Source: Pezicula radicicola (lineage: Eukaryota; Ascomycota; Leotiomycetes; Helotiales; Dermateaceae). Taken from it: a DNA stretch of 64,000 nucleotides. Below are positions 42,896 through 54,039 of this stretch, in pieces. Where the stretch lies: contig PDUO01000033.1 in assembly GCA_003008705.1 (NCBI GenBank), forward strand, positions 313,223 to 377,222, in the 5' to 3' direction. Below the pieces are notes generated by a model. The model ran no database searches and was not told the origin of the DNA. It saw only the letters and a list, made by a program, of their open reading frames with translations. Both the position numbers and the translations under genes were made by a program. Each line of letters begins with the position of its first letter. Within the stretch, counting starts at the first letter, position 1.

Positions 42896-45599
42896 TATAG
42901 CCACTCGCCTCCTTGATATTCAGCATTTAGCGCCTGTGGCTATGTAGACTCAACTCAAACCCGCCTTTGCCATTCTGGGAAATAGGACTTATCTCGAACT
43001 TATCATTTGGGCTGTGGTCATCATTTCTGTGCTCAGTAGAGATTTCTGTGGGTGGACTGTACAGAAGCCAAGGCGCAGTGGAGCGGGAGTGCTGCATTGA
43101 AGGGGGAACAATTGGACGCCAAGAGGGGGCCAAAAATCGATATGTTAAGCAGTTATAGGGTGCAAAATCCGGCAATGGCAATAGGATGATGCTACTCTGT
43201 AGTTTGGTTTGCTTATCCGATAGAATATGGGGTCATGGACTTTCCTGGAACTGAGAGCACCCTGCATTTGTATGCATCGTGCATCGTGATTGCGCCCGAC
43301 TGGAAAGAAGAAGTCTGGATGGGAGCGAAGAGAAGTTGAGCGGCACCCGAGCGTTCTATATCTGAAGTAACAAAGGACTTGATTGTTACCCATCCTTTCG
43401 GTTTGCAATAGATGCTGATTTGGTGAGCACTATTTGAGATTCGAAGGCCTGAAGAAGACACCGAATGTGTGTGTTACATGATCGACCTCGTGCATGGGGC
43501 TAATGAGGCTGAGCAGGAGTCTGGTGGTCTTCAGCTGTGGCTCATGCAACCTAGCTGTATTGTTGATGCAGTAATTGCAACGAAGCTTAGCGCTTATTTG
43601 TTTGCGTTCTACGCTCTACAGGAATCTAGAATACGTAGGAAGTCTAGAGAGCTCGAACTTAGAATCAATGTGTAGCGCTATCACGACGGATGCATCTTAG
43701 TCGGAAATCGGCTTTTATGATATAATTTAAGGATATTAGCATAGAGGAGGTGTGTTATTGGATGTTGTGTGCGAGTTATCCGCAGATGTCGGGCTCGATA
43801 AGTCACTCGCCGTCTCAACTGATGCTGTGTTAGCGGCAGGTAGCGGAGAAGATAAGGGAGGTGAATTACTCGAGGAACTTTTTGCCTAAGGCGACCGTTG
43901 AGATTTGCGCACAGTCTGTAAACCACTGGACAAAGTATACCGCCACCCAAACCTGGCTGACGGAGAATTTTGTTACGCCGCAACTTAGCTACCTGTTTTA
44001 GAGGAGAGGATTGTAAATTTCAACCGCCCATGGTGTAGTCGGGCCGATATTAGACTTGTGGCGATAGGTATTGTTGCCTTTCTCCCTAACGGCTGTAGTG
44101 GATCAATTGAGCATCTTTGGGGGCACTATTTTCTATATCAACTTCCCCAGCCCTAAATGAATGAACGAATGAATGCTAAGCTCTGGTCGCAAAGGTTTCC
44201 AGAAGTTTAACAATTAGGGAGCCTTATAGATCTTGCGCTAGTTGAATTCTATATCCATTTACATGAAGCATTACTTTGGAGTCGGTTAAATCACCAAATG
44301 TTCTCACTATTAACAGAAGCCAACGAGAAGTGGGATTTCTATGTCTCGTCATCCAAACATATGTCCTTTGATTCCTGGTATTTTCGAGATGCTTTGGGGT
44401 ACCAATAAGCTTCCCTAACATTCGCACTCTAGAGAATCATTCCTTAGGCTTAAATTAATATCTGCCACAGGCTTCGTTGGAGCTTTTAAATAGTTCAGGC
44501 GCCTGACCGAGCCTGCTAAAACTTCTACCCTCACAAACTTCAACCTCGAGTACGCCTCTCAGAACCTCAGTCCCTCGCTGGGTCGCACCGCGTAAGGTTT
44601 AGACTCTGCTACGATGCTTTCTACCGATAGTAGCACGGCATCAACGATCTTGATCGACAACGACGACCTCAACTCTTCTAGGATATAGAGGACGATCCTA
44701 TCCTCCCTACGACTAAGCAAGTTGAAGAAGTCGTCGCAAGGAGCAGACGCGTCTAGCAAGGTTATCTCGAAAGAGTCAAGTCAATGCATCACATATCTGC
44801 CGAGAGCATGAAACTTTCAAACCTGCTACATCGACTCCCAGCACTATCGGATGATCTAAAGGGAGTTTTACTCTTACAAGGGCACCCGACATGGAAGCTA
44901 AATACTCCTGTTACTTGTTCGTTGAATTTGAAGACCGGAACAGGGCAGCGATGGAGAACTATGAGAGGCTGTCCGACGAGATGCATATTCTCTGCTCAGC
45001 TACCCTTCTTAGATTTTCAGGATGAGACAGACAGAACAAAATAAGCGTCTGAGAATAATAACGGCGCTTTTACCATGCTTGCTGGGTGGGCATACGTCCT
45101 GTTTAAGAAGCTGCTAGAGAAGCAAAGCTGCCGATGCAATATTCATCCAAGCTAGCACCCGTTACAGATTCCGACGCGGAAAGAGATGCTGTCGAGCACT
45201 GCGTTACAGTTGATGTAGGTGATGTCGCACTAGATCAACATGCCGTGTACCCAGCTTTGTTGGGGCGAATAGGAGAGCATCCGGAGGTGATTCCAACAGA
45301 GGGATTGTGCTAGTAACACATGCATAATGCGAGCTGGGTGACTCTCATTACATTGATTTAACCAATACTACACTACAGTGGACATTGTATGGATATTTTG
45401 TTCAAGCTAATATCAAACAACTGCTCAGACTGTATACCCAGCGGTACTGGGTTCTGCTTTTTTTTTTGGACTCTTTCTTTCATTTTTAATTTCCAAAGTC
45501 GAACGGATCATTATCCTTGAATATATATAAATATGCCTCCAACATTTCCAATCTCAAGTCAGCCATGCTTTGCTGCCAGCGCTCTCGCAGGTAGTAAAG

Positions 45600-45672
45600 G
45601 GGGCTGAGGAGTGAACAGTAAAGGAGTGAGGAGTGAAAAGTGAGGGGGTGGAGAAGTGAGTAAGTGAGGGAT
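45600..45672. repeat. Purine-rich degenerate minisatellite
   Basis: Repeated variants of GAGTGA / GTGAGG over about 70 bases, for example AGGAGTGAGGAGTGAAAAGT. Confidence 0.6.
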
Positions 45673-45890
45673 GGCGAAAATGGACGCTTCCTCCATCTCC
45701 CAAGTTGTACTTAGATATCCTGTTTTGGAATGGCACTAATTGAGAAATATAAACGTGAGGTCTCGCGGGCAGATTTGTAAACACTTCCTTCAATTGCTGC
45801 GACTCTTTTATGCTTTGAAACCCCAGGGCACGGTTTGAGTCAACTTGATTCTTGTACCTCTTGTCTACCGCAAATCAGAGTGGCCAATCA

Positions 45891-45940
45891 GCCAGTCAGT
45901 CAGTTATCAGTTGAGCTAATATCTTGACTTACTGACTGGC
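45891..45940. repeat. Inverted repeat with 10-bp perfect arms
   Basis: GCCAGTCAGT at 45891-45900 pairs with ACTGACTGGC at 45931-45940. Related words (GTTAACTGAT-type, TTATAAGTGG) continue to 45995, so this may be part of a small transposon end. Confidence 0.6.
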
Positions 45941-46649
45941 CAAAAATCACTTAACTGATGAGCTTAACTGATCAACTTATAAGTGGCTTATAAGTGAGGA
46001 TATATGTAACGATTTTGATAGATTTAATAATATATCATTCTAACACCTCCCAATTTGAATTATACCTCGACGATGCCAGTTTTTTATAGGAGTGCTTGAC
46101 CCCCAAAGTAAGCCGGGATTTTGGCGTTTTGAGGTTATATATTCACCAAGTGTGACCCTTGATAAGACCCCTCCGTTGTATTGTCTGGTTTTCTGATTAG
46201 CTGCCACATTATTCGAGCTCAATGCCTAATACACCATAGAACCAGACTTGATTGCATGTACTAAGCTTATTTTGGTTGGTCATACAAATACATAGAGCAT
46301 ATATGGGAGGAGAGAAAAGGGGTAGTGTGATGGATACAGAAAGATCATCGTCTACATAATACGTTGCATCACGTGTTCTAGAAAGCCCCCTCCCTCTTAT
46401 AGCCGGGACTGGACGCCTAAATGTGCAGATTGGTAGGGACGGAAGTGATCTTTTAAATTCATTCATTAGGGCCATACACTACTGAAACGGGAAATCTCAG
46501 TGGATTTGGAAACTTTAGAATCTGACTCAGAAAGCTACCTTCATTGTCATCAAGGCAGGTTCTCCATATTAAATATTCCAAAGATTAGGTAGAATTGAAA
46601 GTTAGCAGCTCGAAACGAATAGAAAACAATCTGGACACAAAGTTGACTC

Positions 46650-46681
46650 CAAAAAGAAAAAGAAAAAGAAAAAGAAAAAGG
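46650..46681. repeat. (AAAAAG)n simple repeat
   Basis: About five copies of the hexamer in direct succession. Confidence 0.9.
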
Positions 46682-46989
46682 AAAATTTTCCCAGGTCTCC
46701 ATGCCTAAATCCTGGAGAATAGCATAGAGCGAGATAGCTTACCTCTACTACCTCTTCCATACATATAGAAATCTGGAAGATGATAGTATAACACTTTCTC
46801 CGATGTTTAAGTTCCACGTGCGACCCGCTATGCGGTTCAAACTTTCAGGCAAATTTCTCCTGTGGAAAATCGTGAGCTTGGAAAACAGGCCAGGCCAGTT
46901 ATCGATAAGTTGGAAGGTATTACACACCTTGATTCTGTTCATCAAGTTACACAATTTCTTTTTCGTCTCATCAGACTCGTCTCGGTCAA

Positions 46990-47910
46990 GATCAAAGTCC
47001 CACAGCATATCTTTGAATTCCGGTTTGAAGAACTCCTTGACCTGGGGAAACTTTTTAAAAACTTCCTTTGGCCATCTTTCTGAATGCGTCTTCCATTTCT
47101 CCCTTGTTTTTCAAAGTTATAGAATCTTTGGGCAAAACGAGCATGTTGCAATAGAGTAGTAGGCCGGCTAGACGTGCTGCAATCGCGGTGGCTACTGAAC
47201 TTCCAGACTCCGGGGAGGGCGGTTGGCCAGGGGCACCTCTGAAGGGAATGTTCTCCTCGGGCAGAAGAAAGTCGATCTTTTCTCCAGGCACCCAAGCGCA
47301 CATTTCGTCCGTTCCAGTGGCGGCCTCGATCTTAGTGCATTTGTCCCATTTTCCAGGATAACAATCATCGCTGGAGCTGTTGCCTTGGTCGCTGGCAGAA
47401 CAAAACATGACAGTATTCTTCTCCTCGGCCAAATGAATTTCCTTTCGGAGGTTTAGCATCTCTGGGCTTCTGTCATGTGTTTTTTCAATAGTCCAACTCA
47501 TCGACATGATGTCTACCCCACACTCAACTGCTCATGTAATTGCCTGCGAGTGATGAGATTTGGCCGCGAATCGAAACAGGAGGGGGCTCTTCATACCTCT
47601 GCTGCGAACTTTTCGGTAATTTGTCGCTTTCCGTGTCGTGCCAAATTAACTTCAAGTCTAGCTATGTATAACTTTGCTTTCGGACAGATTTGACAAATGA
47701 GCGATGCCATTACTGTACCATGTGTACTGGAGGGGACGTAGTATGCGCTCATCAATTCTGCTGAATTCAGATATCGGCAGAATGACTGTTCTAACCCAAT
47801 TCGATCTTTGAAGATGTTAGTGATGTGTCAACGCCATTATCGATGACAGAAATCTTGACAAAAGGTAGTTCAATATCGAAATCTCGACATAGCCGGCTAT
47901 TAGAACCTTA
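46990..47910 (-). pseudogene. Subtilisin-like serine protease (S8), degraded
   Basis: The minus strand shows the triad in order. The Asp block is VKISVIDNGVDTSL near 47860, followed by a frame change. The His block is YYVPSSTHGTVMASLICQIC near 47740, then PKAKLYIARLE. An intron is likely at about 47605-47552 (GTATGA to CTCGCAG). The next exon starts with AIT, a TGA at 47534-47532 where Trp is usual, and AVECGVDIMSMSW. The open frame 47507-47055 continues with FCSASDQGN and the Ser block PESGSSVATAIAARLAGLLL. So the catalytic residues are readable, but one frameshift and one stop lie upstream of the Ser block. The type resembles the intracellular peptidase domains found alone or linked to NLR-like fungal proteins. 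Confidence 0.8.
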
Positions 47911-47984
47911 GTATGCCCGGGGTGTACGTTATTGTGGTTGCTTGCAGCTTGATTACCCCTGTTAGCGCATTTGTTAGCACCATA

Positions 47985-48780
47985 GTTAGTTTTTTCTTTT
48001 TTACTTTATTTAATTTATTAGTTATAGTTTATAGGATAACTAATAGAAATAAAATATATATTACTAAATATTATCTTTATAAACTTAATATTCCTTAATA
48101 AAATAATAACTCTATTAACTTAATAATAAGATTGTCACGTTTCACTACTTAGTCGCCCACTAAGTGCCTCGCTTGCCACTTAGTGCCACACTATATATAT
48201 GTGGCCAGCGTGGTCATATAATTCTTCTTCTTCTTCTTCTTCTTTATCTATTTATATTTATATTAAGAAGACATCTAAGAGTATTAATTTAATTACCTTA
48301 GGCTTATAATTAAACAGCTAAGAATAATTAAAACTTAACCTCTAAGGTATATAATAACTACCTAGAAAGTTCTAATACTATCTTATACTTAGTTTTATAA
48401 AGTAAGGATATAATAATTAAAGTTTTATAATCTATAGTCTTATATATCTAATTTTAGTAAAGTACACCCTATAATATTAAATTATATATTTTTTACTCTT
48501 TGTAATAGAAGCCTCTATTAGAAGTTACTATTATATAAGGTATATTACACTAGAAGGAGTATAAAGTATAAAGTATGTATATATATAGTTTCTAATCTTC
48601 TTAATCTCTAATAGTACATATAGCCTTTTACTTTCACTTTGTTTTTACTTTATTTTCACTCCGCCTCAACTTATTCGGAAATAGTATTAAAATCTATATA
48701 AAAAGAGATATAATAAATATAATAAAATAACTAGGAGGTTACTATTAAGTACTTAAAGTTAATTAATAGGCTACGGTACA
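47985..48780. repeat. AT-rich block with an embedded less AT-rich segment
   Basis: Long A/T runs occur on both sides of 48128-48215. That segment holds GTCACGTTTCACTACTTAGT and alternating CACTAAGTG / CACTTAGTG words, and a TTC microsatellite lies at 48224-48243. The pattern is what a mutated LTR element would leave, but no coding remnants were recognised. Confidence 0.55.
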
Positions 48781-48937
48781 AAAGAAAGAGTGGTACGGCC
48801 GACACAAACCTCCCTTGTTGCAACCCTTGCACGTGTTCAGCCAAGAAGAGCAGGGGTGCATTCACAAGCAAAGGGATAGTGCAGTGGTGGTAAAGTTCGT
48901 ACGGCAGGTTCTCGGTGCACTGGTTACTTGGTCCGCC

Positions 48938-49127
48938 GGCATATTCCATTCTGCTAAGTCTTGGGGCTGAGGCTAAGGCCTAGTATTGGAACAAACTTTA
49001 TACACCTATAATTGATTGCTTAGCTCCTGATGACAAACGAATCGCGACCTCTGATATGTTTTAGACCATGGCATATTCCATTCGGCCAAGTCTTAAGGCT
49101 GAGGTTGTGGCCTAGTATTAGAAAAAA
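48938..49127. repeat. Imperfect direct repeat pair of about 58 bp
   Basis: Copies at 48938-48995 and 49070-49127 share GGCATATTCCATTC, then AAGTCTT, GGCTGAGG and GGCCTAGTATT. They lie about 75 bases apart, immediately before the glycoprotein-like gene. Confidence 0.85.
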
Positions 49128-50823
49128 TAGAAAATTCTAAGAGCTACGGTGGAGGCTTTGGAAGGCAGATTTACGAGGTTGCCTATTCCTGGCGGTCCAA
49201 AGTACGTTTACCGTTTGCAAGATCTATTCCCTTGGTTTTGCTTGCAATTCTAAATTTGTTGGACTTCATTGTTGCGGGAGTTTTCTCTTCGCAGGTAACA
49301 ACTGCGGTAGGGGATGACGTTCTAATTCGCGGTCCAAATTGCGGGTATTGGAGTCTCAAACATCTCAAGACCAATGCAGAATTACGATCATATGCTGCGT
49401 TTAAAAATAACGCAACTGTTGTGGCGGCGAATTATGCTCGGTTTTGCTATGACGACTCAGTTGATGAGAGCGCCTTTTGCGTCGGTAGTGGCCTTCCTAG
49501 GCAGCGAATCGATTGGACTGCAAATAATGATGGAGATTGCCCCTTTAGTGCTGGCGTCTGCGTTAATACCACGAGATCTTACAACCTGGATACTGGGCAT
49601 ATTGATTCACATGAAATTCTGGGAATAAACGCAAAACCTAAGAATAGGGTTACGTTTCGTAAAGTCACTTCCTGTGCTGTACTCAATGACAATCCATTTA
49701 TGGGCTACGTCAATGCCACGGAAGGAAGTGGAAGGTTTCCGGGACAGACATATCTCCGGTTATATTACGGGCCGGCTTATGGATCAAATTACACTTACGA
49801 ATTTGCAACGCTTTTGGGAGGGGGTAGCGGGGATTATTGTTACTCTCTTCGGTACAGTCATCCTAGATTGACACGATACTACCTTATGCTGACCAATCAA
49901 GCCTTGAAACTTTCCTTGTTGGAGTCACCACAAGCCAGAACTGGGAGCCAATATCAAATCTGAGCCGGACGGATGCGGATGTTATCTTGTTATTCCTTGC
50001 CCCTAACATCCTCGGCTACGAAGAACCGAATAACGATCCATATTTCTCCGCCACGACGTTATCAATATTTCCATATGATGATGGATATGGTAGCAACCTG
50101 ACATTCTACTACTCTGATCGTAGCGTTAGTACTATGGCCTGCACAGAACAGTATCAAATTTGCAACCCGAATCTTCCAGAGACAAAATGCACAAGTCTAA
50201 CAGGTTATTATGCTTCATATCTCGAGATTCCTTATCTGGATTTGAATAATGCGCAGTTCGACACTGCTATACGATTGAGCTATCTCATGCCTCGCACCTC
50301 ACTTAGACAGGTGGTCGGGAATCGAGGAGCTGCTGCGCTTAGAGCCCAGGATACGGTCCAGCGTAATTCCCAGGGTAAGCCTCCAGATGACCAATGGACC
50401 AAAGAGATTCAGGCGTGGTTTGCGACTGGGCTAGCCAGTCTACAGCTAGGAATTGTGGAGCATGCGACAGGACCAGCAAGTATAAATTATACTGGAGTGG
50501 TGCAAAAAGATGTCTTCCGAGATCCTGGACAGGTTTGTCGTTCTCAGAAAGTACGCCGGCGAGATGCAAACATCTCATTTAGTGTGTTAGGCCTTTCTAT
50601 TATCTTTTCTGTTGGCAGCACAATTATCGTGGCTAGCTTTGTACTCAATCCACTTGCTGGATGGATTGGAAAACTACTTAGGAAGGGAGAGTATCTGCAG
50701 GAACAGTGGCTGCTTGATGACAAGCTACAGCTTCAGAGGCTAGCTTGCGAAGGTGCAGGGAGAGGGGATTGGGAAAGCCACTTAGGCTCTATCCCAGTTA
50801 CTCGTAAGGGTGATTTGTTCTAA
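49122..50823 (+). CDS. Probable membrane-anchored extracellular protein, family of unknown function; start not found
   Basis: Two exons (up to 49851, and 49902-50823) join in phase across a 50-nt GT-AG intron. The frame opens after a stop at 49119-49121 without any ATG. It reads SYGGGFGRQIYEVAYSWRSK, then a hydrophobic helix (RSIPLVLLAILNLLDFIVAG) and VFSSQVTTAVGDDVLIRGPN. The large middle part is rich in Cys, Tyr, Asn and N-glycosylation sites (NYT, NLT, NNAT and similar). A second helix near the C-terminus (ISFSVLGLSIIFSVGSTIIV) is followed by a polar cytosolic tail ending in DLF. This layout belongs to a common fungal family without known role. A first exon may lie upstream, or the 5' end was lost near the direct repeats at 48938-49127. 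An ATG in good context at 49068 begins MAYSIRPSLKAE but is not joined by any normal intron. Confidence 0.65.
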
Positions 50824-51050
50824 ACAATAGAGTCTCCAAAAGATAATAAGTCTACTCTGCCAAGGAATGAGTACAATTGCATTTGCCAAGAATCTAACCC
50901 CAGTTACTCTATTGCCCATAATTTAACCCTTAGCCTGTGGTTTTGGGCGGATCTCTGTAGCCGGCGAAAAGGTCGTAGTTGAAGAGAATCACGAGCTTTC
51001 TCGCCCCTCACTATAATCACCAAAATGAAGATATATTATTTTTGAGCGTA

Positions 51051-51330
51051 TTAGGGTACCCTAGTCTTAGGTTTGCCCTTTAGCCTACCTTCCTGATACA
51101 AATCATAGCCTTTACAGGTTATCACCTCTTGAACATGACGTGGTATTCTCTCAATCCAAGCCTGAATCATCTCCTGCGGCATCTTATTCCAGCACTTAAT
51201 TCCCTGGTTATAAGAGCTTTTGAATATCAAATGCACTAAAGACCTCTGCCTGATACCGTGAGTCGTGAGCAGGGGACGCTGTCTTCTTGCACAATTGTAT
51301 CAGGTCTCTCTCTTTTGCACTCTTGGCCAA
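51051..51330 (-). mobile_element. Tc1/mariner-type transposase relic, 3' part
   Basis: On the minus strand VQEDS (one frame) and PAHDSRYQAEVF with FDIQKLL (next frame) match the second catalytic Asp region of Tc1-like DDE transposases. A TAA then stands where Trp is expected before PGN. A deletion removes the SPDLN-IE block, and KCWNKMPQEMIQAWIERIPR with HVQEVI follows as the usual C-terminus. It is dead, and no terminal repeats were identified. Confidence 0.7.
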
Positions 51331-52523
51331 ATGAAAGCAACTGTGGTATCAAAATCGTCTTTTAATATCTCCACCAGTTGATAACTCCTTTCCCATCATT
51401 TAGAACGTACGCGCCAGTCTTATCAGTATGCTTGAATTGAGCTCCTTTCCTGGCTGATTCCACGTAATGCTCCCCCTATTAATTTGGGAATCAAATGAGG
51501 GCGGACTAATCTGAGAACTTACTAAAAGCTTTTGACACAACTCGGACAATCCCAAAAGTCCAGCAGATGCTACGGCGGCAGCAAAGGAAAAGTTTGGGCA
51601 GCATAATAGCCTCCGACTTCTCTTCGTCTGCAACTGCAACAACGGGTTTCCCGGCTGACCAAGACACCAGAGTGGAAAGTACGCCAAGAATAAATGAACC
51701 TTGAAGCTATCCAATGCTTGGAATACAATTCCGATATTGGCTTTGAGATTGTGCAACATTGAAAGCGAAGGCTAGGATATCCAATGTAAGTACGATTGCA
51801 GAGACAGAAAGCAATTGGAAATATGCCAGTCTTCGAAAAGAAGCATGGCACATGGCGGTGATTATCGGTAGAAGGATTATAGCCTATACGCTATTCAGTG
51901 ATTTCCGTTTGGAGGGTTAAGGCAGCACTCACTTCCAGAGCCAAGCCTAATAGAGTTGATATCTTCAGCAGAATCAACAAAGCTAGTATAAACCGTGTGC
52001 CCTACCTAGATTTGTCAACCTCAATGAAGCATATCAGGCCGACGTCGCCCGAGAGTATGATTGCTAGAGATATGATACGAGCAATCAACTACTTCTTGGA
52101 TCTTTTCTGTATCGTGAGGTATTGAATAACTGCATCAGCAGTATGGAGGGCCAAGATAAGAATTACAAAGATATAGGCAACACTAAGGCTGTCAATTCAG
52201 ACTACCTCTCCGATGGACGATCAATTCCTCTCGTCCTTGTGCGTAGATCCGGCATCCTACTGTCGATTCAGTGAGCAGAGAGACGCTTGAACAACTCTGC
52301 TCATAGACGGACGTTGTCTCGAGATGGCAACACGTATATTCCTATGGTTGTTCCAATTATCGTACACTGGGTCGCTGTGCGGCTCACGATATCTCCATTT
52401 ACTATTGGAATTACTCTTCCAGCAAGTGGTAAGCACAGCTCTGCAAAGTAGGAAATGACCCTAACATGATGACAGTCACACGCTAACTATACCAACAATA
52501 ACGACATCAATCAATGTGTTCAG
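51331..52523. other. Intergenic, no supported gene
   Basis: Minus-strand frames at 51400-51759 and 51570-51851 and a plus-strand frame at 51898-52125 are open but unrecognised. Some hydrophobic stretches occur, but no family fits. Confidence 0.4.
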
Positions 52524-53220
52524 ATGGTGCAATCCGTGTTTGAAGCATATGCCAGATCAGAACATGGCAGAACCCTAATTGAATGGCAGATTCGGTACGA
52601 TCGACACCCTAATTCTGGAAGTACAACTAGTGAACTTTTTCGCCTTAAAGCTGCTGAATTCTGATATCTACTCCCACAGTACGAAGGGTTGCCAGTGCTA
52701 AAATGGTCGAATGGTTGGCTGGGAGGCTTTAAGAAGAGAGAGGGGTTGAGAGAGCGCCGACAACATGGAGAAGCAAATTCTGCGCAACTTGACGATATCA
52801 GTGAAGCTCTTATGGAAGAGATACGTACAGAGTGTGCGAAATACGACCCTGATGATATTCTAAACGCTTACGAATCTGGGTTTTACTGGAAGACGAAACC
52901 AGATCGATATCTCTCAATACACGAGGCCTCTGGAGAGAAGGAGAAGGCAAGAGTTAGGATCTTACTTACCTGTAATTCGACTCGAACAATGAAGTTGCCT
53001 CTCTGATTTATTGGTGCTGCAAAGCGTCCAAATTTCTTTCGTGCAGAACCTCTTGTCGATCTTGAATCTCTTGGTGCGTTTTGGCGGTTGAGTGCTTTGA
53101 AGAGTAAGAAGTTTGGCGGCTCGAGCAGCTGGAGCAGGGCCACATAGCCTGGGATGCCGAAGTAGAAGACAATGACTCGGCGCCCTAGCTCCAGCATGTG
53201 CAGTGGCCCCAGCAGAAGAA
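52524..53220 (+). mobile_element. pogo/Fot1-type transposase relic
   Basis: SELFRLKAAEF, then a TGA where Trp is usual, YLLPQYEGLPVLKWSNGWLG and FKKREGLRERRQHGEANSAQ form the CENP-B-type DNA-binding end. The first DDE block is altered to DDILNAYESGFYWK, where DIYNMDETGLFWK is usual, so the catalytic Asp is lost. It continues RVRILLTCNSTRTMKLPL, then a second TGA in place of Trp, and FIGAAKRPNFF. The remaining catalytic region is out of frame. It cannot be active. Confidence 0.8.
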
Positions 53221-53535
53221 GAGGCTAAGGTATTTAAAGAGATTTAGAGTGGATTCGAAAGTTACCCCTGCCCGGTCACAAAGATCGAGTTATTTAAGCA
53301 ACATTTGGGTCTCTACAAGTACTGATAGTTGAGCTTCCCGTAATTTTATAATCTCGAATAAAAGGAACCAGCACTATGAGACTTTGGTATAATTCCCTGA
53401 AGTAGGCGAGGAGCGACAAAGCGATACCATCGGCTCATTTGGGAGAATCCAATTGCGTAATAACACAACACACTCTTAATGATATGAATAATAAATATAT
53501 TCCAGTTAATCGCCATCTTGAGATGAATATATATC

Positions 53536-53980
53536 TCAGCTACTGCTCTTCGACACCCAATGAGTATGCAGGCGACTCTTACAATCCTTTCCACAGCCAC
53601 CACAAACCCACCATCTTGGTATCTTCCCTGTCATTTTTGTCTGGCATAAAGTGCAAAATACTCTTGTTGACTCTAAATACTTGATTTCAGCAACCTCCTT
53701 CCGCTTCCTGCTCGTTCTCACTTCGTCGTTCGTCCTTGCAACACAGATCGAGCATATTTTTCTCTGGGTGGTGTTGTTCGCCGAGACTAGAGACCTATTC
53801 TGATGAAATATTCTGCGATGGTTACAAGCGATGCCAAGCTTGCTTGGGAAAGAGTTTGAAGAATGGCAGCAGTGTTTGTAATAACATTCGGAACACACTG
53901 TTGTACATTGATCCAGATGCTCTGTTGTGTCGGGATCGGGAATGTTCCGTTCAGTTTTGCAATCCTATTATTTGTTGTCA
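53536..53980 (-). CDS. Small cysteine-rich protein or fragment, unknown
   Basis: One minus-strand frame, open above 53898 but without an ATG, carries many Cys pairs: CTTVCSECYYKHC, KICSIC, VFCTLCQTKM and RWWVCGGCGKDC. The spacing suggests two or three zinc-binding knuckles. The listed ATG at 53898-53896 may not be the real start. There is no named family match from memory. It could be a real small zinc-ribbon protein or the end of a decayed gene. Confidence 0.4.
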
Positions 53981-54039
53981 ATTCTCCATTATTTTCTTAT
54001 ATAAGAATATTGTATACCAGCTACTCGAGAAATAATATC

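Larger units (their letters stand above)
42401..46989. other. Gene-poor stretch with repeats
   Basis: No complete gene supported. Frames at 43145-43461 (-), 43469-43675 (+) and 43681-43983 (-) are unrecognised. At 44580-45060 short plus-strand segments in different frames (for example FVEFEDRNRAAMENYERLSD) look like decayed coding sequence of a family I cannot name. Repeats within it are listed separately. Confidence 0.4.

Noticed and set aside
44224..44427. Minus-strand frame resembling a short basic protein
   Set aside because: No motif, no neighbouring support, and length expected by chance.
44580..45060. Plus-strand segments suggesting a decayed gene
   Set aside because: The segments are protein-like but I cannot name the family or define limits, so it is only mentioned in the gap entry.
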